The notes under the pieces were generated by a model that did not search any database, was not told the DNA's origin, and saw only the letters and a program-made list of their open reading frames with translations. A DNA stretch of 64,000 nucleotides from contig NZ_CP067102.1 in assembly GCF_016616885.1 (NCBI RefSeq), positions 3,376,501 through 3,440,500 on the forward strand, given 5' to 3'. This DNA is from Bradyrhizobium diazoefficiens (GTDB lineage Bacteria > Pseudomonadota > Alphaproteobacteria > Rhizobiales > Xanthobacteraceae). Both the position numbers and the translations under genes were made by a program. Of the stretch, positions 55,782 to 63,532 are shown in pieces (the stretch's first letter is position 1; every line of letters begins with the position of its first letter).

Positions 55782-56192
55782 ATGCCTGCTCCGCTTTCCT
55801 CTTCCCTGCGCGCCGGTTGCGCGGTTGCTGCGCTGGTCGCGGCCGCCTTCGCGCTGTCCGGCTGCGCCGGCGTGAGCGAGACGATCGCTCCGGCCTTTGC
55901 CGACCCCGCCAAATACGAATTGTACGACTGCAAGCAGCTCGAAGGGGAGCGCAAGGCGCTCGCCGTCCGTACCGCCGACTTGCAGAAGCTGATGGACAAG
56001 GCGGAGACCGGGACCGGTGGCGCCGTCGTGTCCGAGCTTGCCTATCGCAACGATTACGTCGCGGTCCGTGGCTCGGCGCAATTGGCCGAAGACGCCTGGC
56101 GCCGCAACAGGTGCCGGGAAACGCCGCCGAACGCGGCGCCGGCAACATCTACGCCGCAGCGGCCGGACATCAAGCCCGCTCCGAAGCGCTAA
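55782..56192 (+). CDS. Small lipoprotein, unknown function
   Basis: About 136 residues. The signal sequence LRAGCAVAALVAAAFALSGC ends in the lipobox L-S-G-C, so Cys at ~residue 28 is lipidated. The mature part has YELYDCKQLEGERKALAVRT, a helical stretch ending in VAVRGSAQLAEDAWRRNRC, then a Pro/Ala-rich tail (TPQRPDIKPAPKR). Two conserved-looking cysteines could form a disulphide. The frame is open further upstream, but ATG 55782 starts the signal peptide. Such proteins are common in Bradyrhizobium-like genomes without known role. It is convergent with the FAD monooxygenase gene (18 bases between stops). Confidence 0.75.
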   Translation: MPAPLSSSLRAGCAVAALVAAAFALSGCAGVSETIAPAFADPAKYELYDCKQLEGERKALAVRTADLQKLMDKAETGTGGAVVSELAYRNDYVAVRGSAQLAEDAWRRNRCRETPPNAAPATSTPQRPDIKPAPKR

Positions 56193-56210
56193 GGTGCTGC
56201 AGCTCTCGCG

Positions 56211-57413
56211 TCAGGGACGCCAGCCGTAGATCCAGTCCTGCCGCGCCAGCATGCGCTCCGGCCCGAGCGCGCGGATCGCGAGATCGCGCGCGAGCGCGAA
56301 GGGGCCGCCGAGATGATAGATCCGGCCTTGCTGCCGCGCGGTGCGCTGCACGTTCCTGACACGGGCCTGACGTATCAGGCCATATTGCGTCAGCGCCGCG
56401 GCGACGCTGCCTGCGTCCTCGGCGGCCTCGAGGCTCAGATGCCGGGCGAGCACGGCGGCATCCTCGATCGCCATGCCGGCGCCTTGGGCTGCGAACGGCA
56501 GCATCGCGTGCACGGCGTCGCCGAGCAACGCGACCGGGCCCTTGCTCCAGGGGCATCCCTCCGGCACGCCGAACAGCGCCCATTTGCGCCAACTGTCGAC
56601 GGCGGCGAGCATCATCCGCGCCGTCGGCGGCCAGCGCGGCGCGGCGAAGGCGTCCATCACCTCGAAGGGATCGCCGGGTGTGCTCCAGCCCGGTCTGTTC
56701 CAGGTGCCGGGCAGCACCGCCACCACGTTGAGCTGGCGGCCGCCCGCGATCGGATAGGCGACGAGATGGGCGTTCGAGCCCATCCAGAGCTGCACCCGCC
56801 GCGCGGTGTACTCCTTGGGCAGCTGCGTGGCATCCAGCGTGCCGCGCCAGGCGATCAGCCCGGAGAAGCGCGGCTGCACCTCGGGAAACAGATGCTGGCG
56901 GACTGTCGACCAGATGCCGTCGGCGCCGATCAGGGCGCTGGCGAGATCGCTGCGGCGGATGGTTCCGCTGCGATGGACGACCGTCAGTCCCTTGGCATGC
57001 AGTGCGACATCCTCGAATGTCGCGCCTAGCTTCAAGTCGATATCGGGATGGTCGGCGACCGCGCCGGCGAGCGCGGATTGCAGGTCGGCGCGGTGGATCA
57101 CCCAATAGGGCGCGCCGGCGCGATTAACGGCAGCCTCGCCGAGCGGCATCCGCAAAAGTTCGCCGCCGGCCCGCGCGCTCATGATCGAGAGCGCGTCGGG
57201 GACGACGGCGCGCAGCTTCAGCCGTTCCGTCAGGCCGAGCTCGACCAGCACGCGGCTGGCATTGGGAGAGAGTTGCAGGCCGGCGCCGATGTCCTCGAGC
57301 CGCTCGGCCTTTTCCAGCACGACGATGCGGAAACCGCGGGCGGCCAGCGCAAGCGCAGCCGTCAGTCCTCCGATTCCGGCACCGGCAATGACGATCGTTC
57401 GCGGGAGGGCCAC
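56211..57413 (-). CDS. FAD-dependent monooxygenase (salicylate hydroxylase-like)
   Basis: 400 residues. The Rossmann start IVIAGAGIGGLTAALALAAR binds FAD, SALIGADGIWS is the D-G motif, and LLGDAVHAMLPFAAQGAGMA followed by IEDA is the second FAD motif of group A aromatic hydroxylases. It uses NAD(P)H and oxygen to hydroxylate an aromatic or related substrate, in the cytoplasm. The ATG is directly followed by the FAD motif, so it is reliable. It lies 19 bases downstream of the zinc-finger gene on the same strand and is probably co-transcribed. Confidence 0.9.
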   Translation of the reverse strand: MALPRTIVIAGAGIGGLTAALALAARGFRIVVLEKAERLEDIGAGLQLSPNASRVLVELGLTERLKLRAVVPDALSIMSARAGGELLRMPLGEAAVNRAGAPYWVIHRADLQSALAGAVADHPDIDLKLGATFEDVALHAKGLTVVHRSGTIRRSDLASALIGADGIWSTVRQHLFPEVQPRFSGLIAWRGTLDATQLPKEYTARRVQLWMGSNAHLVAYPIAGGRQLNVVAVLPGTWNRPGWSTPGDPFEVMDAFAAPRWPPTARMMLAAVDSWRKWALFGVPEGCPWSKGPVALLGDAVHAMLPFAAQGAGMAIEDAAVLARHLSLEAAEDAGSVAAALTQYGLIRQARVRNVQRTARQQGRIYHLGGPFALARDLAIRALGPERMLARQDWIYGWRP

Positions 57414-57432
57414 CCCTGACCGAGATGAGCGG

Positions 57433-57678
57433 TCAGGCTACCTTGTCCTTCAGCACGCATTCCGGCGGACGGGCTTCGCCCGCCTTCAGGTCGGCCGCGA
57501 AGCGGTACAGCGTCGAGCAGTACGGGCAGATGATCTCGTTGTCGTTGCCGAGGTCCAGGAAGACGTGCGGATGATCGAACGGAGGGTTGGCGCCGACGCA
57601 CATGAACTCTTGCGAGCCGATCTCGATGACGGGGACACCGGCATCGTTATGGAAGTGCGGGACGACATGGTCGGACAT
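57433..57678 (-). CDS. Zinc-finger domain protein (NDUFS6/zf-CHCC-like)
   Basis: 81 residues. Cys in FMCVGANPPFDHPHVFLDLG, His in HPHVFLDL and the pair in IICPYCSTLYRF give the Cys-His-Cys-Cys set of the zf-CHCC domain, whose mitochondrial relative is a complex I assembly subunit (NDUFS6). Bacterial members are short and stand-alone, presumably bound to respiratory or other complexes. ATG 57678 starts MSDHVVPHFHNDAGVPVIEI. It precedes the FAD monooxygenase gene by 19 bases. Confidence 0.85.
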   Translation of the reverse strand: MSDHVVPHFHNDAGVPVIEIGSQEFMCVGANPPFDHPHVFLDLGNDNEIICPYCSTLYRFAADLKAGEARPPECVLKDKVA

Positions 57679-57984
57679 CGTAGTTCATCCTGGAGTGGCA
57701 ATGGCGGCAGACACAATCAGCAGTGACGCGGCATAATTTCGACGCCGCGGACCATACTGATGGGTGCAGGTGATTGCTAGCCCGGCGGAACCGAAAGGTT
57801 CGCAATTGCCCCATGCTCATTTGCTCATGCAAATTCGACACAATCTTGCGGCCTGAGAGAAGCCCTTCTTTCGTCGGGGACGTTGTGTCGCAATTTTGGC
57901 ATACTATGTCAGTGCACGCGTACAATTGCGGCGAAAGACGAACCATCAGGCGCAACTGATCTTAGGACCGTCCAGGCTCTTGGC
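57679..57984. other. Intergenic region between zinc-finger and membrane-protein genes
   Basis: About 306 bases between two divergent genes. It is less GC-rich than its surroundings and carries no gene I can support. It presumably contains both promoters; no clear -10/-35 pair or repeat stands out. Confidence 0.5.
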
Positions 57985-59121
57985 ATGAAGTGGCTGCGAA
58001 TCAGCTCAGCGTTGACCGGGATCGCTGCATGCAGCTTTGTGCTCGCGCAGGTAGCGCCGCATGCCCGCGAGGCTGGCGCTGTTCTCGCCGCCCAGGACGA
58101 TCCGGCGGCGCTGTCCGAGCTCAAGCTCGATGCGGCTCTGGCGCACAACGAGCGCCTGGTTCAGGACAATATCGAGGCGGCGCTTGCGGCCTCCGATGCC
58201 GATCTCGCCGACAGTTTTGTCGCGCTCGCGCGTGACCGCAACATCGCGCTGCCCGAGGATCTCCTGAGCCGGGTCAGCGATGCCGTCAAAATCGAAAACT
58301 CCACCTCGCATTTCGCCAAGCGCTTTGCCACCGGGCTCGTCACCGGCAATGCCGACGACGTCGCGAGTCTCTCGGGAACGGTGGCCGGCGATCTCTTCGT
58401 GATCGGCGATATCAGGGACGTCATCCGTGAAAGCAAGCATCTCGCCATGGGCGAGAACACCGATCGCCTCGTGCTCGGCCTTGCGACCGCGGGCCTCGCG
58501 GTGACGGCGGTGACCTATGTGTCGGCCGGCGGTGCCGCGCCGGTGCGCGCCGGGCTGACACTGGTGAAGGATGCCCGCAAGGTCGGGCGGCTCGGCGAAG
58601 GTCTCGCCGCATGGGCCGGCCGGTCGGCGCGCGAAGTGGTCGATACGCCGATGCTTCAGAACGCTGTTTCCAAGGGTTCGGTGTTCCGCCCGGGTGAGAC
58701 GGTGAGCGCGATCAAGGCCGCGTTCCGCGTCGAGAAGGCCGGTGCGCTGGTCCGGCTCGGCAAGGACGTCACGCGCGTGGCCGAGAAGACCGGCACGCGC
58801 GGCGCCATGGACACGCTGCGCATCGCCGAGGGTCCGAAGGATGTCGCGCGCGCGGCGCGGCTTGCGGAAGCGCAAGGAAGCAAGACACGCGCGATCATGA
58901 AGGTGCTCGGCCGCGGCGCGCTGCTGCTCCTCGGCGGCGCGTTCGATCTCACGCTCTGGCTATTCGGCGCAGCGTTGACACTGTTCGGCCTGTTATCCTC
59001 GATCAAGGCGACCACCGAGCGCCTGACACAAGCCTGGTGCGATCGCAGGCGGGCGCGGAGGCTGCGTCAGGCGCGGATCGCTGCTGAGGCCGCTCTGGCA
59101 AACACGGCCGTCACGGCCTAA
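57985..59121 (+). CDS. Hypothetical membrane-associated protein
   Basis: About 378 residues, not recognised. A signal-anchor-like N-terminus (LTGIAACSFVLAQVAPHARE) is followed by an Ala/Asp/Leu-rich helical region, a hydrophobic segment (LVLGLATAGLAVTAVTYVSA), a long Ala/Arg/Lys-rich stretch with repeated KAGALVRLGKDVTRVAEKTG-like helices, a second hydrophobic pair (ALLLLGGAFDLTLWLFGAAL), and a strongly basic C-terminal tail (CDRRRARRLRQARIAAEAAL). The shape suggests two or three membrane helices with a large helical periplasmic or cytoplasmic domain. ATG 57985 has a weak Shine-Dalgarno. It ends 33 bases before the alpha/beta hydrolase gene on the same strand. Confidence 0.6.
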   Translation: MKWLRISSALTGIAACSFVLAQVAPHAREAGAVLAAQDDPAALSELKLDAALAHNERLVQDNIEAALAASDADLADSFVALARDRNIALPEDLLSRVSDAVKIENSTSHFAKRFATGLVTGNADDVASLSGTVAGDLFVIGDIRDVIRESKHLAMGENTDRLVLGLATAGLAVTAVTYVSAGGAAPVRAGLTLVKDARKVGRLGEGLAAWAGRSAREVVDTPMLQNAVSKGSVFRPGETVSAIKAAFRVEKAGALVRLGKDVTRVAEKTGTRGAMDTLRIAEGPKDVARAARLAEAQGSKTRAIMKVLGRGALLLLGGAFDLTLWLFGAALTLFGLLSSIKATTERLTQAWCDRRRARRLRQARIAAEAALANTAVTA

Positions 59122-59153
59122 GATCAACCCATCCCCAAAACACTGCGGAACTG

Positions 59154-59912
59154 ATGATGCCGAGCTTTCACAACGGCGCCGTTGAAATTGCCTATCTCGA
59201 CGAAGGCGAGGGCGATCCGATCATCCTGGTGCACGGCTTTGCCTCGAGCAAGAACGTGAACTGGGTCTATCCGACCTGGGTCTCGGAACTGCGCAAGAAC
59301 GGCCGCCGCGTCATTGCCCTGGACAATCGCGGTCATGGCGAAAGCGCAAAACTCTACGAGCCCGCGCAGTACTCGATTCCCACCATGGCCGGCGACGTGC
59401 TCGCGCTGATGGACCATCTCGCCATCCCGCAGGCCGACATCATGGGCTATTCGATGGGCGGGCGGATGACGGCCTGGCTCGGCCTGAACGAGCCGCAGCG
59501 GCTGCGCTCGGCGATCCTCGGCGGCATCGGCATCGGCGGCCTGATCGAGGGCACCGGGCCCGGCGAGAACGTGGCGAAGGCGCTGGAAGCGCCCTCGCTC
59601 GACGACGTCACCGATCCCGTCGGCCGCACCTTTCGCGCCTTCGCCGATCAGACCCGCTCCGATCGCCGTGCGCTCGCTGCCTGCCTGCGTGGCACGCGCG
59701 ATCTCATGACCAGGGGCGAGGCCGCGCGCATCGACGTGCCCGTGCTGATCGCGGTCGGCTCGACCGATGACGTTGCGGGTTCGGCCAGCGCGTTAGCTGC
59801 GATCATCCCCGGCTCGGACGTGCTCGATATTCCGGGCCGCGACCACATGCGCGCGGTCGGCGACAAGGTCTACAAGACCGGCGTGCTCGACTTCCTGTCG
59901 CGCCGCGGCTGA
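59154..59912 (+). CDS. Alpha/beta hydrolase
   Basis: 252 residues. ILVHGFASSKNVNW is the oxyanion-hole motif, ALDNRGHGES follows strand 4, and the nucleophile elbow is MGYSMGGRMT with Ser. The acid lies in VGSTDDVAG and the base His in PGRDHMRAV, completing Ser-Asp-His. The substrate (ester, lactone or thioester) is unknown. Two adjacent ATGs (59154, 59157) can start it. The last 120 bases are overlapped by the convergent membrane-protein gene on the other strand. Confidence 0.88.
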   Translation: MMPSFHNGAVEIAYLDEGEGDPIILVHGFASSKNVNWVYPTWVSELRKNGRRVIALDNRGHGESAKLYEPAQYSIPTMAGDVLALMDHLAIPQADIMGYSMGGRMTAWLGLNEPQRLRSAILGGIGIGGLIEGTGPGENVAKALEAPSLDDVTDPVGRTFRAFADQTRSDRRALAACLRGTRDLMTRGEAARIDVPVLIAVGSTDDVAGSASALAAIIPGSDVLDIPGRDHMRAVGDKVYKTGVLDFLSRRG

Positions 59913-61310
59913 GGCCTCATCCGCCGGCTCTTCGTCGTCGTCGTCGCCGATCGATCGAAACAGCGCCATCAGCACCACGAAGGTCGCAACCCACACCATG
60001 CGCGCGCCGTAGCGGTCGTGCGGGCCCGAGATCACGCCGCAGATGAAGGCGTTGCCGAGCAGGGCCAGCGTCACCGTGGCCGCCAGCAGCGTCAGGTCGT
60101 CGAGCCTTCGATGGGCGAGCGCGTGTCCGAGCAGTGCGAGCAGACCCAGCATCGAGACCAGTGCGACCGGCACGTGCAGCCAGTTGATGTAGTCGAAATC
60201 GAGGCCCCAATTCTGCTGGCGCGCCGCGCGCATCGGCGCGACCTGCGTCGGGATGTAGCGCTCGATGATGCCGTAGGTGTGCGGAATCCAGACACTGGCG
60301 CCTTCGCCGGTCGCCACATGCAGCAATTGCTGCCCCATCGCGCGCAAGGCCGCGCCGGCTTGCCAGGCCGGATAGTCGGCGAGCGATTGCACGACGATGG
60401 CCCCCATCTCGTCGTTCATGCCTTCGAAGCGGCCGAGCGTGTTGAACATGCTCTTGCCCCACAGGAATTCATCGGCCGTCGCCGGCAGCTCGTCGCGATA
60501 GGGACAGAGCTTGAACTTTTCGCGCGGGCAATTGTCGCTCAGGAATCGCGCGACAATGCCGTCCTGCATCATACGGCCGAACGCGACGCCGGTGCCGCCG
60601 GGCGTCCAGGCCCATTTGCCCGACAGCGCGTGGTTGGCCGCGATCAGCATCAGGCCGCCCGCGACGATCGTGAGGCTCGCCTGCGCCAGCCCGGCAATCG
60701 GGAGACGGCGCCCGAGGAACGGCTGCATCATCCAGCCGGCGACGCAGAGCCCGAGCAGCACGCCGAGCGTGGCGCTGTGGGTCGCGGCGGCAAAGGCGGT
60801 GAAGGCGAACAGCGAGATTTTTTCGAGCACCGAGGTCCGGCTTGCACCAACGATCAGCAGGAACAGCGACAGGATCGACAGTCCCGCAAAGATGTCGGTG
60901 AGCAGCATGCTGGCGAGCCAGGGCAGGGCCGTCGACAGGATCAGCAGCAGGCTGATCGCGACGAAGCGGAATGTCTGCATCAGGCCGAGCACGCGCAGCG
61001 TCAGCTGCAACAGCCACAACGTCGCCAGCGACTGGACCGCGAGGTTGATCCAGAAGCCGAAATTCTCGCCATAATGCAGATAGAGACCGAACACGGTGGA
61101 CCGGCTGGGAACGAGATAGCCTTCGTACCAGCGCGCCAGATAGCCGCCGGTATCCCATTGCAACAGCGGATATCCGTTCCAGAATGCCGGCGCGATCAGG
61201 AGGAGGGGCAGAGCCACCGCCGCCAGCTGCAGCCAGAACGACCCGGCGGCGCGGGCGCGCAAAATATCGGTGGTGATGCTCAAATCCGCTCCCCGTCCCC
61301 GACAGACCAT
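59793..61310 (-). CDS. Polytopic membrane protein, unknown function
   Basis: About 505 residues with about ten to eleven hydrophobic helices. Features are ILAPAFWNGYP-like LLIAPAFWNGYPLLQWDTGG near the N-terminus, a large loop with DNCPREKFKLCPYRDELPAT (two cysteines), and NWGLDFDYINWLHVP. The layout, with an acidic first loop W-D-T-G-G, recalls polyprenol-dependent glycosyltransferases, but I cannot assign a family. An acidic run (GDDDDEEPADEA) precedes the last ~40 residues, which are encoded antisense to the hydrolase gene and look like accidental extension. The start may be ATG 61310 or TTG 61283, the latter with GGGGAG upstream. Confidence 0.65.
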   Translation of the reverse strand: MVCRGRGADLSITTDILRARAAGSFWLQLAAVALPLLLIAPAFWNGYPLLQWDTGGYLARWYEGYLVPSRSTVFGLYLHYGENFGFWINLAVQSLATLWLLQLTLRVLGLMQTFRFVAISLLLILSTALPWLASMLLTDIFAGLSILSLFLLIVGASRTSVLEKISLFAFTAFAAATHSATLGVLLGLCVAGWMMQPFLGRRLPIAGLAQASLTIVAGGLMLIAANHALSGKWAWTPGGTGVAFGRMMQDGIVARFLSDNCPREKFKLCPYRDELPATADEFLWGKSMFNTLGRFEGMNDEMGAIVVQSLADYPAWQAGAALRAMGQQLLHVATGEGASVWIPHTYGIIERYIPTQVAPMRAARQQNWGLDFDYINWLHVPVALVSMLGLLALLGHALAHRRLDDLTLLAATVTLALLGNAFICGVISGPHDRYGARMVWVATFVVLMALFRSIGDDDDEEPADEASAAARQEVEHAGLVDLVADRAHVVAARNIEHVRAGDDRS

Positions 61311-61559
61311 GACCGCAATAACGTTCGGGACGAAATTCACCAATAGTTTGACGCCGCCCGGCTTGAATTTGGCGAGACTCTGACCATTTTGAGCCGACCT
61401 TGCCGCTTGGGGCGTTCCGAGAACCTATTGTGTTTCAACGCGTTGGTATGCTTTCGCGGGGCAAGGCACTGTTCACTCTCAGGCAAGCCCGTCAGGACTT
61501 TGCCGCCTAGACTGTGCTATAGAGCCAGCCAAACGAGCCAATTCGAAAGAGCAGATCCC

Positions 61560-62384
61560 ATGGCAGTGCATCAGGTCAATCCGGGAGGAAAGCTCGCAAC
61601 GCTCGATCCGATCTGGGACCGGATCCGCGGCGAGGCGGAGGACATCGTCCATCGCGAGCCCGAGCTTGCGACCTTCATCTATTCGACGGTGCTGCACCAC
61701 AGCCGCCTCGAGGATTCGGTGGTCCACCGCGTCGCCGACCGGCTCGATCACGCCGCGTTCTCCGGCGATCTGGTGCGCCAGACCTATGACGAAGCGCTGC
61801 GCGAGGATCCCGATCTCGGCAACGCCTTCCGCGCCGATCTCGTCGCCGTCTACGACCGCGATCCCGCCACCTCGCGCTTCATCGATCCCTTGCTCTACTT
61901 CAAGGGCTTTCACGCGCTCCAGACCCATCGCCTCGCGCACTGGCTCTATCTGAAGGGCCGCAAGGATTTTGCGTATTATCTGCAGAGCCGCGCTTCCGCG
62001 GTGTTCCAGACCGACATCAATCCCGCCGCGCGCATCGGCCGCGGCATTTTCCTCGACCACGCCACCGGTTTCGTCTGCGGCGAGACCGCGGTGATCGAGG
62101 ACGACGTCTCGATCCTGCACGGCGTCACGCTCGGCGGCACCGGCAAGGAGAACGAGGACCGTCATCCCAAGATCCGCCACGGCGTGCTGATCGGCGCCGG
62201 TGCAAAAATCCTCGGCAATATCGAGATCGGCCATTGCGCGCGCATCGCCGCAGGCTCGGTCGTGGTCAAGCCGGTGCCGCACAACGTCACGGTCGCGGGC
62301 GTGCCGGCCAAGATCGTGGGCGAAGCCGGCTGTGCCGAGCCGTCGCGCACCATGGACCAGATGATCAACGCGCTGGGGCTTTGA
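61560..62384 (+). CDS. cysE: Serine O-acetyltransferase
   Basis: 274 residues, the CysE length. The N-terminal helical SATase domain (DPIWDRIRGEAEDIVHREPE) precedes a left-handed beta-helix of hexapeptide repeats: ARIGRGIFLDHATGFVCGET with the catalytic His, HGVTLGGTGKENEDRHPKIR and IGAGAKILGNIEIG. It acetylates serine with acetyl-CoA for cysteine synthesis. The ATG at 61560 is supported by protein length; the frame is open upstream without a good start. An intrinsic terminator follows 13 bases after the stop. Confidence 0.95.
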   Translation: MAVHQVNPGGKLATLDPIWDRIRGEAEDIVHREPELATFIYSTVLHHSRLEDSVVHRVADRLDHAAFSGDLVRQTYDEALREDPDLGNAFRADLVAVYDRDPATSRFIDPLLYFKGFHALQTHRLAHWLYLKGRKDFAYYLQSRASAVFQTDINPAARIGRGIFLDHATGFVCGETAVIEDDVSILHGVTLGGTGKENEDRHPKIRHGVLIGAGAKILGNIEIGHCARIAAGSVVVKPVPHNVTVAGVPAKIVGEAGCAEPSRTMDQMINALGL

Positions 62385-62396
62385 GACTAGCGCGTT

Positions 62397-62421
62397 AAGG
62401 GCCGGATATTCCGGCCCTTTT
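62397..62421 (+). terminator. Intrinsic terminator of cysE
   Basis: AAGGGCCGG pairs with CCGGCCCTT around ATATT, and the stem runs into TTTT. It lies 13 bases after the cysE stop. Confidence 0.85.
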
Positions 62422-62508
62422 CGTCCCCAAATTCTTTGGCGATTCATGCTGGCGGTTGGCCGCGTCTCGTCCTAAAACCCGCCGACCAATTTTGATCGGA
62501 GACTTGCC

Positions 62509-62727
62509 GTGGACGTCAAAGAAGTCAGAAAGTTAGATGCGTATTTGAAGCGCGTATTCGGCAATCCCAAGATCCGCGTCGTGCCGCGGCCGAAGAAGGA
62601 CGACTCCGCCGAGGTCTATATCGGCGAGGAGTTCATCGGCGTGCTGTTCGTTGACGACGAGGACGATGATCGCTCGTTCCAGTTCCAGATGGCGATCCTG
62701 GAAGACGATCTGGTCGATCAGGAATAG
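62509..62727 (+). CDS. DUF3126 family protein
   Basis: 72 residues, recognised as the DUF3126 family of alphaproteobacteria (KLDAYLKRVFGNPKIRVVPR; YIGEEFIGVLFVDDEDDDRS). It is small, soluble and acidic at the C-terminus (FQMAILEDDLVDQE). Function unknown. The start is GTG, six bases after CGGAGA. It follows the cysE terminator and is itself followed by a dispersed repeat. Confidence 0.85.
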   Translation: MDVKEVRKLDAYLKRVFGNPKIRVVPRPKKDDSAEVYIGEEFIGVLFVDDEDDDRSFQFQMAILEDDLVDQE

Positions 62728-62738
62728 CCACTCTCTCT

Positions 62739-62818
62739 CGTCATTGCGAGCGACGCGAAGCAATCCAGAGTCCCTCCGCGGATGCAGCCTGGATTGCTTC
62801 GCTTCGCTCGCAATGACG
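62739..62818. repeat. Dispersed palindromic repeat, CGTCATTGCGAG family (copy 4)
   Basis: CGTCATTGCGAGCGACGCGA at the left and CGCTCGCAATGACG at the right, with inner arms GAAGCAATCCAG and CTGGATTGCTTCG. It folds as one long hairpin and lies 11 bases after the DUF3126 gene, between convergent genes. Confidence 0.85.
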
Positions 62819-62856
62819 GATCCTATCCCCGCGACCGCCGTCGCGGCCTCACAACT

Positions 62857-63252
62857 CTATTTCTTTGCCAGAATCCGCAGCCGCGCCGTGGCGTCGGCGA
62901 CCGTAATGCCCTCCGCATCGATGAGCTCGGCTTGCACGACCATGTCGTGCTCCGTCTGCTCGATCACCCGCGCCCGCGCCGTAATGGCTCCCACCGCCGC
63001 AGGTCTCAGGAAGCGCGTGTCGAGGCTCCTGGTGACCACGGTCAGGTCAGGCGAGAGTCTTGCGAGCCCGCAAGCCCCGGTGGCGGAGTCCAGCATCGCC
63101 GCGAGAAATCCGCCCTGGACGGTCCCGTGCCTGTTGGTGAACGCGACCTGAGCCTGGAAGCGGATCACGGCATGCCCGCTCTCGTCAGTGCCAATCCATT
63201 CGCGTCCCAGGAGTTGGGCGCCTGGTGGCAAGTTTTCTGCTGCATCGGTCAT
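62857..63252 (-). CDS. PaaI-family thioesterase (hotdog fold)
   Basis: 131 residues. FTNRHGTVQGGFLAAMLDSA carries the conserved H-G-x-x-x-G-G and catalytic Asp region of PaaI thioesterases, followed by TRSLDTRFLRPAAVGAITAR. It hydrolyses acyl- or aryl-CoA thioesters, probably as a tetramer in the cytoplasm; the substrate is unknown. The ATG starts MTDAAENLPPGAQLLGREWI. The 280 bases upstream show no gene. Confidence 0.88.
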   Translation of the reverse strand: MTDAAENLPPGAQLLGREWIGTDESGHAVIRFQAQVAFTNRHGTVQGGFLAAMLDSATGACGLARLSPDLTVVTRSLDTRFLRPAAVGAITARARVIEQTEHDMVVQAELIDAEGITVADATARLRILAKK

Positions 63253-63532
63253 ATCGGTCGCCGCAATGATTTCGTGACGGTAAGGGGTATCAAGCAGTCG
63301 ATCCCGCGCAAGGCGGTTCAGTCAATCTGCTCGCCAACGAGATGACGATACGTCCTGCGCTTTGGCGCTGGATGGCGCAGCTATTCGTTCATGGCGAAGA
63401 GCGCGGCCATTACGGCGACACTCAGTCACATTAGATGTAGGTCAACGAGAAGACGGTGGCGGTCGCGCAAAATCAGCGGATTTGGCGCACTGTCAGCGTA
63501 GCCTCTTGAAGCCTGTACCTGCGGTGCCGAAG
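63253..63532. other. Intergenic stretch before the truncated right-end gene
   Basis: About 280 bases with no supportable gene, repeat or clear terminator. It separates the start of the PaaI-family gene from the stop of the truncated gene on the same strand, so it should hold the promoter of the former. Confidence 0.5.

Noticed and set aside
55523..56192. tRNA-Leu as the attachment site of an integrated island
   Set aside because: No integrase gene and no repeated tRNA 3' end were found on either side, and the neighbours look like ordinary chromosomal genes.
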